Positions 34,927 through 42,815 of a stretch of DNA of 64,000 bases are shown one piece after another. This stretch comes from Novosphingobium kunmingense. GTDB taxonomy: Bacteria; Pseudomonadota; Alphaproteobacteria; Sphingomonadales; Sphingomonadaceae. Position 1 is the first letter of the stretch; each line of letters begins with the position of its first letter. The translations under genes were made by a program, and so were the position numbers. Below the pieces are notes generated by a model, which was given only the letters and a program-made list of their open reading frames with translations, did not search any database and was not told where the DNA came from. The stretch lies in NCBI RefSeq assembly GCF_002813245.1, contig NZ_PHUF01000003.1:1-64000 (forward strand), written 5' to 3'.

Positions 34927-36131
34927 TCCGCCTCTGCCTGATCTCGCTCGTTCTGTGCGCCGGAGCCGCTTCGGCACAGCCGCCGAAAGTCGGCTCGATG
35001 AACTCGCTCGACCTGCAGAACGCGCGGGCCGAAGCCCTGAAGACCAAGGGACAGCGGCGCGCCTATACGAAGGAGTTCGATCTTTCGGGTCTGCCCGAAT
35101 ACCGGCCCGCCGCGCCGATGCGCGGCGTGATCCGGCAATGGGGTTCGAACTACCTCGCCGACAGTCCCCTCGAAGGCTATTTCGAGGAGGCGTTCCGCAA
35201 ATACCATCCTGAAGTGCGCTTCGAGAACAACCTGGCAAGCACCTTCATCGGCATGGCGGGGCTTTACACCGGGCAGGCCGACCTCGCGCCCATGGGACGC
35301 CGGCCCAGCTGGGAGGAACTGCAGGCCTACCAGCGGATGATGGGAACGCTGCCGGCCGAGATCATGATGGCGACAGGGTCGTTCGACGTCTCGGGCTGGT
35401 CCTTCGCGCTGGTCCCCTTCGTCCACAAGGACAATCCGATCCAGCGCCTGACGATCGAACAGCTCGACGGGATCTTCGGCGCCGAACGGCAGGGCGGCTG
35501 GAACCTCAACAGCTGGGATGCCTCGGTCGCCCGCGGTCCTGAAAAGAACATCCGCACCTGGGGCCAGCTCGGGCTCAAGGGTGAATGGGCCGACAAGCCG
35601 ATCCGCGTCCTGGGCTACACGCTGAACTTCCACTTTCCCCGCGACTTCGCCGAAAAGGTCATGGGCGGCGGCTACAAGTGGAACGAGAAGCTGATCGAAT
35701 ACAGCAACAAGGTGCGCGAAGGCGAAGGCGATTTCGGCAAGCTCTGGAACGCGGGCGACCAGATGATGGACGATCTCGGCACCGACCGTTACGCCATCAC
35801 CTACACGGCGATGCTTTATCGCGACAAACCGAACGTGAAGACGGTGCCGTTGGCCCGCACCGCAGCCGGACCCTACCTTATGCCGACTCTGGAAACGGTG
35901 CAGGCGCGAACCTATCCGCTGACCCGAGAGGTCTACTTCTACGCCAACCGCAAGCCGGGCGAACGCCTAGATCCGCTGGTGGCCGAGTACCTGCGCTTCG
36001 TGGTCAGCCGCGAAGGCCAGGCCCTGGTGATGAAGGACGGCAAGTATCTGCCGCTGACCGCAGCGGCGGCCCGCGCGCAGCTGGTCGAGATCGACAAGCT
36101 CGGTGCTGCGGCAACAGGAGAGGGCGGATGA
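34923..36131 (+). CDS. PstS-like binding protein, array gene 5
   Basis: Predicted 402-aa exported protein (signal peptide ends near ASAQPPK). It shares FDLSGLPEYRPAAPM and IRQWGSNYLADSPL with gene 6, its nearest relative in the array by eye. Core motifs are FVHKDNPIQRLTIEQLDGIFG, RTWGQLGLKGEWADKPI, YKWNEKLIEY and YLRFVVSREGQ. The phosphate-type SGT loop is replaced by TLNFHFPRDF. ATGA overlaps couple it to genes 4 and 6. Confidence 0.88.
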   Translation: MIRLCLISLVLCAGAASAQPPKVGSMNSLDLQNARAEALKTKGQRRAYTKEFDLSGLPEYRPAAPMRGVIRQWGSNYLADSPLEGYFEEAFRKYHPEVRFENNLASTFIGMAGLYTGQADLAPMGRRPSWEELQAYQRMMGTLPAEIMMATGSFDVSGWSFALVPFVHKDNPIQRLTIEQLDGIFGAERQGGWNLNSWDASVARGPEKNIRTWGQLGLKGEWADKPIRVLGYTLNFHFPRDFAEKVMGGGYKWNEKLIEYSNKVREGEGDFGKLWNAGDQMMDDLGTDRYAITYTAMLYRDKPNVKTVPLARTAAGPYLMPTLETVQARTYPLTREVYFYANRKPGERLDPLVAEYLRFVVSREGQALVMKDGKYLPLTAAAARAQLVEIDKLGAAATGEGG

Positions 36132-37336
36132 GGCTGCCTGCACTACTGGCCATCGTTGTCATCGCGTCACCGGCAGTCGCGCAAGGCACGCCCGATCCGG
36201 CCCCGCCGACGACCCGCGACGCCGATGCCCTGTCGAAGGCCCGCGCAATCGGCACAAAGACGCGCAAGGTCCAGAAATTCTACGAACCGCAGTTCGATCT
36301 GTCGGGCCTGCCCGAATACCGGCCCTCGGCGCCGATGAAGGGCACGCTTCGGCAGTGGGGCAACAACTACATCAAGGATTCGGGCCTCTCCGACGTCTGG
36401 GAGGCGGGCTTCCGCAAGCATCATCCCGAGGTCCGGTTCGAGAACAACCTCTATTCCTCGGCGGTCGGCTTTCCGGGCCTGATCGCCAACGTGGCCGATC
36501 TGGCGCCGATGGGCCGACAAGCGCTGTGGGACGAACTCAAGGGCTTCGAACGCGAAGGCGCGGGCGGCGGTGACGACGGTTCTAGCACGACCGAGATCGT
36601 CGAGATCATCATGGCGACGGGCAGCTACAACGTGCGCGGCTGGACCTATGCACTTGGCGCCTTCGTCCACAAGGACAATCCGCTCAATGCGCTCTCGATC
36701 GAACAGCTCGACGGGATCTTCGGGGCGCCGCGCGATGGCGGCTGGGACGGGCTGACCTGGCGAACCGACTGGGCGCGCGGGCCGGAAAAGAACATCCGCA
36801 CCTGGGGTCAGCTCGGGCTCAAAGGCGAATGGGCGGACAAGCCGATCACCGTCTATGGCTACAACGCGAAGTACCATTTCCAGGACGAGATCGACAAGAA
36901 GGTGCTGCGCGGCTCGTCGAAGTGGAACGAGAACATGCACGCCTTCTCGAACGTCGCAGGGCTGAAGCCCGACGGATCGCTAACTGCCGGGGGCGAACTG
37001 ATCACCAACGCGCTGGCCGGCGACAAGTACGGCATCGCCTATACCGGCATTCCGTTCGCCAACCCCTCGGTCAAGATGGTTGCGCTCTCGCAGAACGGCG
37101 GCCAGCCGGTGCCCATGACGCTGAAGACCGTGCAGGACCGGACCTATCCCCTGATCCGCGACGTCTACTATTACCTCAAGAAGCAGCGCGGCAAGCCGAT
37201 CGATCCCCTAAAGCGCGAGTTCCTGCGCTATGTCCTCAGCCGAGAAGGCCAGGCAGCCGTCCAGGCCGACGGCAAGTATCTGCCCCTGACCGCGCAGGCG
37301 GCGCGCGAACAGCTGGCCAAGCTCGACGCGATATGA
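36128..37336 (+). CDS. PstS-like binding protein, array gene 6
   Basis: Predicted 402-aa exported protein (signal peptide ends near AVAQGTP). Core: FDLSGLPEYRPSAPM, LRQWGNNYIKDS, GWTYALGAFVHKDNPL, QLDGIFG, RTWGQLGLKGEWADKPI, KWNENMHAF and FLRYVLSREGQ. It has a glycine-rich insertion (EGAGGGDDGSS) before the central ATGSYNVRG motif. The SGT loop is replaced by NAKYHFQDEI. The start overlaps the gene 5 stop by 4 bases; the open frame extends far upstream but lies inside gene 5. Confidence 0.88.
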   Translation: MRLPALLAIVVIASPAVAQGTPDPAPPTTRDADALSKARAIGTKTRKVQKFYEPQFDLSGLPEYRPSAPMKGTLRQWGNNYIKDSGLSDVWEAGFRKHHPEVRFENNLYSSAVGFPGLIANVADLAPMGRQALWDELKGFEREGAGGGDDGSSTTEIVEIIMATGSYNVRGWTYALGAFVHKDNPLNALSIEQLDGIFGAPRDGGWDGLTWRTDWARGPEKNIRTWGQLGLKGEWADKPITVYGYNAKYHFQDEIDKKVLRGSSKWNENMHAFSNVAGLKPDGSLTAGGELITNALAGDKYGIAYTGIPFANPSVKMVALSQNGGQPVPMTLKTVQDRTYPLIRDVYYYLKKQRGKPIDPLKREFLRYVLSREGQAAVQADGKYLPLTAQAAREQLAKLDAI

Positions 37337-38451
37337 GCGGTCCCGGCTGCCTGGCCCGGCGAAGCTTCATCGCGGCGGGCCTTGCCGCGTTTGCCGCGCC
37401 GGTGCGGGGGCAAAGGCTGACCCCGGCGGTCCAGACGATCGAACCCCGGCCGCAGCCCGCCGGCAGCGTTGCGGCGAGAGCCGCGGCGGCGATGCCGCGC
37501 TACCGGCCGCAAGAGCGGATCACCGGCGCGATCCGACTGTGGGGACATGGCAATCGCAAGTTGCCGTGGATGCATTACCTGGTCGACAAGTGGGCCGAGG
37601 GCTTCCAGCAGTTCCATTCGCAGGCGCGGCTGGTGCGCGCGCTTTACGGGACCTCTTCGGGCATTCCTGCGCTCTACAACGGGCTGGGCGACATAGCCCT
37701 GCTGGGCGAAGAGATACTTCCCGATGCGGCGCGCGCCTTCGAACGCGTCAAAGGCTATGCGCCGACCGGGATCGAGCTGATGACAGGCAGCGTCGACATC
37801 CGCAATTTCGACTACGCCCAGATGGTCTTCGTCCATCGCACCAATCCGTTGGTACGGATCTCGCTGGTCGAACTCGACGCCATCCTCGGGACCGAACACC
37901 GCCGCGGCACTCGCAACATCCGCCGCTGGGCGGAGCTCGGCCTCACCGGCGAATGGGCCGGGCGCGAGATCCAGCCCTACAGCTGGGCGATCGACGACAG
38001 TTTCGGCTTCTACCTTCGCAACGCGGTCTTGCTCGGCAGCCATCGCTGGAATCCCAGGCTCAAGGGCTACGCCCACATCAACAACCCGGACGGCACGATC
38101 TACGATCATGGCCAGCAGGTGCTTGACGCGCTTGCGCTCGACCCTGCGGGCATCGCGGTCTCGAACATCCGCTACGCCGGGCCGGACGTGAAGCCGCTGG
38201 CGCTGGCTCATACCCCGGCCGGCCCATTCGTTTCGGTCAGCGAAGCCACCCTAATCGATCAAAGCTACCCCTTGGCACGCACGCTCCCCGCGGTGATCGA
38301 CCGTCGTCCCGACGGGCGCGTCGCTCCCCCCGCGCGCGAGTTCCTGCGCTTTGTGCTGAGCCGCGAAGGACAGGAGGCGATCAACAGCGATGGCCGATAC
38401 CTGCCGTTGTCCCCGCCTTTCGCGGCCCGCCAGCGAAGGATCCTGGGATGA
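37333..38451 (+). CDS. PstS-like binding protein with Tat-like signal, array gene 7
   Basis: Predicted 372-aa exported protein. The N-terminus ARRSFIAAGLAAFAAP resembles a twin-arginine signal, unlike genes 1-6. The core is shortened and close to gene 9: GHGNRKLPW, GDIALLGEEI, GYAPTGIELMTGS, FVHRTNPLVRISLVELDAILG, YDHGQQ, GIAVSNIRYA and FLRFVLSREGQ. The SGT loop is replaced by AIDDSFGFYLRN. It overlaps genes 6 and 8 by 4 bases each. Confidence 0.87.
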   Translation: MSGPGCLARRSFIAAGLAAFAAPVRGQRLTPAVQTIEPRPQPAGSVAARAAAAMPRYRPQERITGAIRLWGHGNRKLPWMHYLVDKWAEGFQQFHSQARLVRALYGTSSGIPALYNGLGDIALLGEEILPDAARAFERVKGYAPTGIELMTGSVDIRNFDYAQMVFVHRTNPLVRISLVELDAILGTEHRRGTRNIRRWAELGLTGEWAGREIQPYSWAIDDSFGFYLRNAVLLGSHRWNPRLKGYAHINNPDGTIYDHGQQVLDALALDPAGIAVSNIRYAGPDVKPLALAHTPAGPFVSVSEATLIDQSYPLARTLPAVIDRRPDGRVAPPAREFLRFVLSREGQEAINSDGRYLPLSPPFAARQRRILG

Positions 38452-39437
38452 AGCGGTACGTGATCGCGGTCATGGCGGCTGTTGCCTTGGTGTTGCCAGC
38501 GGCGGCGGCGCAGGCCGAGCCGCTGGCGATACGCATCTGGGGGACGCCGGCCCTGCTCGGCGTTGCCGAGACCTGGGCGGAGGCCTACCGGCAGGACCAT
38601 CCCGAGGTGCGGTTCGAATTCGCCATGCGTGGATCGGACAGCGCGATCCACGGCCTGGTTGGCGGCGTTGCCGACATTGCCCTGATGGGCCGTGAAAACG
38701 ACGTGGTCGACGACAACGGCTTTTCCCGTCCCAAGCAATACCACGCCACGCGGATTGAAGTGGCAACCGGCAGCGTCGGCACGCCCGGCAAGTCCCACGC
38801 GATTGCCCTGCTGGTCCACCAGGGCAACCCTCTTGGCGAGATCAGCCTCGATCAGCTTGCCCGGATCATCGATTGCGGCGGACAGACGAACCCGGTGCGA
38901 AACTGGGGCGATCTGGGCCTGGGCGGCGCCTGGCAAGGCGCAGCGATCCGGGTGCACACCTTCGATATGGCGAGCCGAACGGGAATCTGGCTGCAGGACA
39001 AGGTCACGCAGGGCGATCGCCGCATGTGCTGGGATCGCATAGCCGAATATGGCGAGGCCTACCGTCTTGATGGAACGTTGGCGACGGCGGTCGACCGTGC
39101 AGCGCAAGGTGCGGCTGGCGACCCGCAGGCCCTGCTGATCGCCAATGCCGCCCAGGCGCGCGAAGGGTTCAAGCTGCTCAAGGTTTCGGCCGGCACCGGC
39201 GCGGCGCTCGCCCCCGATGCCGCCACGGTCGGATCGCGGCGCTATCCCCTGACCCGCAAGGTCTTCGCCTTCGTCGATCGCAAGCCGGGGCGGCCGCTTG
39301 CCCCCCATCTTGCCGGCTTCCTGCGCTACGTCCTGTCGCGCGGCGGCCAGGCCCTTCTCGAACGGGACGGGGACTATCTGCCTCTCGACGAGGCGACGGC
39401 GCGCGCGCAATTGGAAAGGCTGGAGGTGGCGCAGTGA
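38448..39437 (+). CDS. PstS-like binding protein, short divergent member, array gene 8
   Basis: Predicted 329-aa exported protein, the shortest in the array, with a Sec signal peptide ending AAQAEPLAI. Reduced core: IRIWGTPALLGVAETWAEAYRQDHP, LLVHQGNPLGEISLDQLARII, RNWGDLGLGGAW and FLRYVLSRGGQALL. The phosphate-loop region reads MASRTGIWLQ, a possible remnant of SGT. Two cysteines (in IIDCGG and RRMCWDR) might form a disulfide. It is translationally coupled at both ends. Confidence 0.86.
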   Translation: MKRYVIAVMAAVALVLPAAAAQAEPLAIRIWGTPALLGVAETWAEAYRQDHPEVRFEFAMRGSDSAIHGLVGGVADIALMGRENDVVDDNGFSRPKQYHATRIEVATGSVGTPGKSHAIALLVHQGNPLGEISLDQLARIIDCGGQTNPVRNWGDLGLGGAWQGAAIRVHTFDMASRTGIWLQDKVTQGDRRMCWDRIAEYGEAYRLDGTLATAVDRAAQGAAGDPQALLIANAAQAREGFKLLKVSAGTGAALAPDAATVGSRRYPLTRKVFAFVDRKPGRPLAPHLAGFLRYVLSRGGQALLERDGDYLPLDEATARAQLERLEVAQ

Positions 39438-40513
39438 ACAGGCTTCTTGCCACGCTCGGTATCGGCTTCGCCGTCCTGTGCGCGCCAGCGGCGAAGGCGG
39501 AATCGACTCGCCACCTGCTGGGCGACGATCCGGCCCTGGCGTTTGTCGAGAGCCTCCCCGCATACCGCCCTGCCGAGACGGTCGAGGGCCGCCTGCGGAT
39601 TTGGGGGCACGGCAGCTTCAAGCGCGACTTCATGGGCCAATTGCTGACGACCTGGATCGCCGAGTTCGCGCGCCACCAGCCGCGGGTGACGTTCGAGAAC
39701 CGGATGTACGGCACGGCTTCGGCGATCGGGGCGCTCTATTCGGGAACCGGCGACATCGCGATCCTGGGCGAGGAGATCAGCCCGGCGGCCCTGCGGGCCT
39801 TTCGTCGCGCCAGGGGCTACGATCCGACCGGGATCGAGATCGCAACCGGCAGCGTCGATGTGAACTTCTACGACTATGCCCACATGATCTTTGTGCATCG
39901 CGACAACCCGCTGCCGGGGCTGACGCTGGCCCAGCTCGACGGGATATTCGGCCAGGACGCGCGCCGCAACGGAATGAACCTGCGGCGCTGGGACCAGCTG
40001 GGAATCCGGGGCGGTCTGACAGGGTCCGCCATCCAGCCCTATGGCTGGCGCACGGACGTCGACTTTGCCCTGTTCTTCCGCGAGCGCGTGCTTGAAGGCA
40101 GCCATCGCTGGAACGGGGCCATGCGCGAATACGAGCACACGACCCACCCCGACGGCACGTCCTACGATCACGGGCAGCGCATCGTCGACGCGCTGGCGGG
40201 CGACAGGGCCGGCATCGCAATCTCGAACGTGCGCTACGCCACGAAGGACGTCCGCGCGGTGCCGCTGGCCTGGACCGCGAAAGGGCCATTCGTTCACGCG
40301 ACGCCGGCGACATTGATCGATCGCGCCTATCCGCTCGTCCGGATCATTCCGGCCTATGTCGATGTGCCGCCCGGCAAGCGCATGGACCCTGCCCAGCGCG
40401 AATTCCTGCGCTTCCTGCTGTCGCGTGAAGGGCAGAGAATTTTGATCGAGCACAGCGGCTATCTGCCGCTTGGCCAGAAATTCCTCGATCGTGAACGGGG
40501 CAAGCTGAAGTGA
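39434..40513 (+). CDS. PstS-like binding protein, array gene 9
   Basis: Predicted 359-aa exported protein (signal ends near AKAESTR). It is a close sister of gene 7: LRIWGHGSFK, GDIAILGEEI, GYDPTGIEIATGSVD, FVHRDNPLPGLTLAQLDGIFG, RRWDQLGIRG, YDHGQR, GIAISNVRYA and FLRFLLSREGQ. The SGT loop is replaced by RTDVDFALFF. The GTG start overlaps the gene 8 stop by 4 bases. The interposed gene 8 shows that sisters 7 and 9 did not arise as immediate neighbours, or that 8 was inserted later. Confidence 0.87.
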   Translation: MNRLLATLGIGFAVLCAPAAKAESTRHLLGDDPALAFVESLPAYRPAETVEGRLRIWGHGSFKRDFMGQLLTTWIAEFARHQPRVTFENRMYGTASAIGALYSGTGDIAILGEEISPAALRAFRRARGYDPTGIEIATGSVDVNFYDYAHMIFVHRDNPLPGLTLAQLDGIFGQDARRNGMNLRRWDQLGIRGGLTGSAIQPYGWRTDVDFALFFRERVLEGSHRWNGAMREYEHTTHPDGTSYDHGQRIVDALAGDRAGIAISNVRYATKDVRAVPLAWTAKGPFVHATPATLIDRAYPLVRIIPAYVDVPPGKRMDPAQREFLRFLLSREGQRILIEHSGYLPLGQKFLDRERGKLK

Positions 40514-41511
40514 AGCGCCGGGACCTCATTGCGACAATGGTCGCCGCACCGCTGGCATGGCCGTTGACGGCACGATCCGCCGCGCTCCCACCGCCCCCGC
40601 ACGGCCTTCCCGGCGTGCTGCGCATCGGCGGCACGCGGGCGTTGCAGCCGCTTCTTGCGATCTGGATTCGCGCCTTTGCCAAGGTCCGCCCGGACATTCG
40701 GGTGCTCAGCGATCTGGCGGGCAGCGACATCGCGATGGCCGGCCTCTATACCGCGACCTGCGATCTCGCGCTGATCGGGCGCGATGCGACAAAACCGGAA
40801 ATCCAGGCCTTCGAATGGATCTACCGGTTCCGGCCGCAAGGCGTCCCGATAGCCAATGGCAGCGCGGCGACGCCCGGCATGTCCCCGGCGTTGGCGGTGA
40901 TGGTCCACCAGAGCAACCCGCTGCAGCGGATCGGCATCGAGCCGCTGGGCGCCGTGTTCGGCGACAAGACGCCCAGGATCCGCACCTGGGGACAACTGGG
41001 CCTGACGGGGCGGTGGCGCGACCAGGCGATCAACCTTCTGGCGCCGGAAGCGGAAAGCGGCACAGGCCGCTTTTTCCGTTCGCGGCTTCTGGGAGATAGC
41101 AATCGGTTGGCGTGGGAACGGATGACCGAATTTCCTGTGCCACCGCGCCCGCAAGGCGCCGAAGCGGCGGCGACGCGACTGATGCATGCTGCGGTGCGGC
41201 GGGATCCCTTCGCGCTGGCCCTGGGGACAGCTCCCGGCAAGAGCAGCGCAGTTCGGACGGTTGCCGTGACGGATGCCGCGGGCAGGGACGTCTATCCTAC
41301 TCCCGAGACGATCAAGGCCGGAGCCTACCCGCTTGGCCGCCTGGTCAACGCCTATTATGCCAAGTTGGGCGACGAGCCGCGCATCGAACCGGCGCGGGCT
41401 TTCCTGCGCTTCGTCCTTTCTGCTGAAGGGCAAGCGCTGGTTAACGCGCCGGATGCCTACCTGTCGCTTTCGTCCGGACAGGCCGCTGCGTCGCGCGCGG
41501 CAGTCGGTTAG
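40510..41511 (+). CDS. PstS-like binding protein with SGT phosphate-type loop, array gene 10
   Basis: Predicted 333-aa exported protein, last in the array. The N-terminus MKRRDLIATMVAAPLAWPLTA is Tat-like. Core: LRIGGTRALQPLLAIWIRAFAK, MVHQSNPLQRIGIEPLGAVFG, RTWGQLGLTGRW, ESGTGRFF (S183-F189) and FLRFVLSAEGQALV. Like gene 1, it retains the SGTxxFF element of PstS phosphate binding. It overlaps gene 9 by 4 bases and ends the operon before a bidirectional hairpin. Confidence 0.87.
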   Translation: MKRRDLIATMVAAPLAWPLTARSAALPPPPHGLPGVLRIGGTRALQPLLAIWIRAFAKVRPDIRVLSDLAGSDIAMAGLYTATCDLALIGRDATKPEIQAFEWIYRFRPQGVPIANGSAATPGMSPALAVMVHQSNPLQRIGIEPLGAVFGDKTPRIRTWGQLGLTGRWRDQAINLLAPEAESGTGRFFRSRLLGDSNRLAWERMTEFPVPPRPQGAEAAATRLMHAAVRRDPFALALGTAPGKSSAVRTVAVTDAAGRDVYPTPETIKAGAYPLGRLVNAYYAKLGDEPRIEPARAFLRFVLSAEGQALVNAPDAYLSLSSGQAAASRAAVG

Positions 41512-41568
41512 ACTAACGCCGCCTTGTCGGCGGCGGCGTGGTGTGACCCTGTTCCCGGACAAAAGGGC

Positions 41569-41586
41569 CCACTCCCGAAGGAGTGG
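41569..41586. terminator. Bidirectional hairpin between PstS array and YncE-like gene
   Basis: A perfect 7-bp stem CCACTCC/GGAGTGG with tetraloop CGAA lies in the 88-base convergent gap. No strong U-tract follows on either side. The location between two convergent stops supports a shared terminator. Confidence 0.65.
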
Positions 41587-41599
41587 ACAGGGGTGGGAG

Positions 41600-42655
41600 T
41601 TAGTGCTGAAGATTGGGCTTGTAGGTCATGATGGTGAAGCTGTTCGGGTGGAACGTCGGCACCGAAACGCCCTTCGCATCGGGGGCCGGGAAGGTCGCAT
41701 CGGCCGTAACCGTGAAAACGCGCCCACTGTGTTCGTCGATCTGCATCACCCGGGCCTGGGGACGGGTCTGGACGTTGCCCAGCAGGCGATAGCTGTCCGG
41801 TCCTGCCTGCTCGATGACCGACATCGAGGAATCGCCGCCATTGGTCGTGACGATCCGGTGGCGGATTTCGTCCACAGCCATGCCGTCGATGCCTTTGCCG
41901 ATCGGGAGACGGGCCACTTCGGCACCGGTCTGGGCGTTGATCGCGAGGAACACCGGCTTGTCGCCGCGGCAGCCGATCAGGATGCGATCGGTATGGGCCT
42001 GGTATTCCACAGCCACGACCTGTTCGCAGGCGATCGGCCAACGGGCCTTTTCCGCCAGTGTCGTCGAATCGAGCTGCAGCAGGATGCCGTCGTAACGCGC
42101 CGGGGCGAAGAGGTTGCCCTTTCCGTCGGGTGAGGGATCATCCATCTTCTTGAACGGAAAGACTTTCGACCCCAGCAGTTCGCCGGTCGCCGCGTCGAGG
42201 GTGAACCAGGTGGCCTGGGCCGGACGCGAACCGACGACCGCGTGAATCCGCTTCGTGGCGGGATCGAAGACGACGCCGTTGAGGCCGCCGTCATTGGCCA
42301 GCGGCAGCCGCTTGATCACCTTGAGCGACTTCAATTCGAAGCTCAGCAGCGATCCGTCGGTCATCGCCACGTAGCCGCGATTGAACTGCGGCAAGAGCAG
42401 AGGGCCGTTTGCCCCCACCGAATTGGCCACCTGGCCGACCACGCGCTGCGAGTTCACGTCGAACACGGTCAGGCCGTCCTTGCGGCGGGCGATGAACAGG
42501 CGCGCGCTGTTCGGCTGTAGCTTGATGTAATCCCAGTCCGTGTCGGTGCTCGGCAGGGTAACCGTCTTGTCCAGCGTGTAGAGTGGATCCGCCGCGGCAC
42601 CCGCGAGGACGACGACCGCGCAAAGCGACACGGTTTTCAATACAGTCTTAAGCAA
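41600..42655 (-). CDS. YncE-like periplasmic beta-propeller protein
   Basis: Predicted 351-aa exported protein. The signal peptide (LKTVLKTVSLCAVVVLAGAAADP) is followed by repeated YVTN/NHL-like blades, for example NSARLFIARRKDGLTVFDVNS and HRIVTTNGGDSSMSVIEQ. TTG 42655 is chosen because AGGAGG lies 5 bases upstream and the signal peptide starts there, although the frame is open to 42787. Family members such as E. coli YncE are periplasmic and sit near TonB receptors. A tandem YGACAG operator lies 49 bases upstream. It converges on the PstS array and probably serves the same pathway (inference). Confidence 0.85.
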   Translation of the reverse strand: MLKTVLKTVSLCAVVVLAGAAADPLYTLDKTVTLPSTDTDWDYIKLQPNSARLFIARRKDGLTVFDVNSQRVVGQVANSVGANGPLLLPQFNRGYVAMTDGSLLSFELKSLKVIKRLPLANDGGLNGVVFDPATKRIHAVVGSRPAQATWFTLDAATGELLGSKVFPFKKMDDPSPDGKGNLFAPARYDGILLQLDSTTLAEKARWPIACEQVVAVEYQAHTDRILIGCRGDKPVFLAINAQTGAEVARLPIGKGIDGMAVDEIRHRIVTTNGGDSSMSVIEQAGPDSYRLLGNVQTRPQARVMQIDEHSGRVFTVTADATFPAPDAKGVSVPTFHPNSFTIMTYKPNLQH

Positions 42656-42688
42656 TTGAGCCTCCTGCTCCTCTTTCCCAATGGATCC

Positions 42689-42721
42689 GATTTGGCAGGC
42701 TATGCTGTCAGGGGCCTGTCG
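42689..42721 (-). promoter_or_regulatory. Tandem YGACAG operator/promoter for YncE-like gene
   Basis: Minus-strand CGACAG and TGACAG (plus-strand CTGTCA 42705-42710 and CTGTCG 42716-42721) at an 11-base period are followed 10 bases later by CAAATC (42694-42689), a weak -10. The layout is the same as at dctA and the porin. Confidence 0.6.
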
Positions 42722-42775
42722 CATCGCCCCCGGCATTGGCGACGGGTGGCTGGGGGTTTGGCGCCGGCGGCCCGA

Positions 42776-42808
42776 CGTCAGGTCCATGACAGGTTACTGT
42801 AGTCTATT
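42776..42808 (+). promoter_or_regulatory. Degenerate tandem operator/promoter for RND adaptor
   Basis: CGTCAG (42776-42781, one mismatch to YGACAG) and TGACAG (42787-42792) are spaced by 11 bases. TCTATT (42803-42808) follows exactly 10 bases later. The predicted transcript would begin almost at the ATG at 42816, suggesting a leaderless or very short leader message. Confidence 0.4.
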
Positions 42809-42815
42809 CGCTGCC

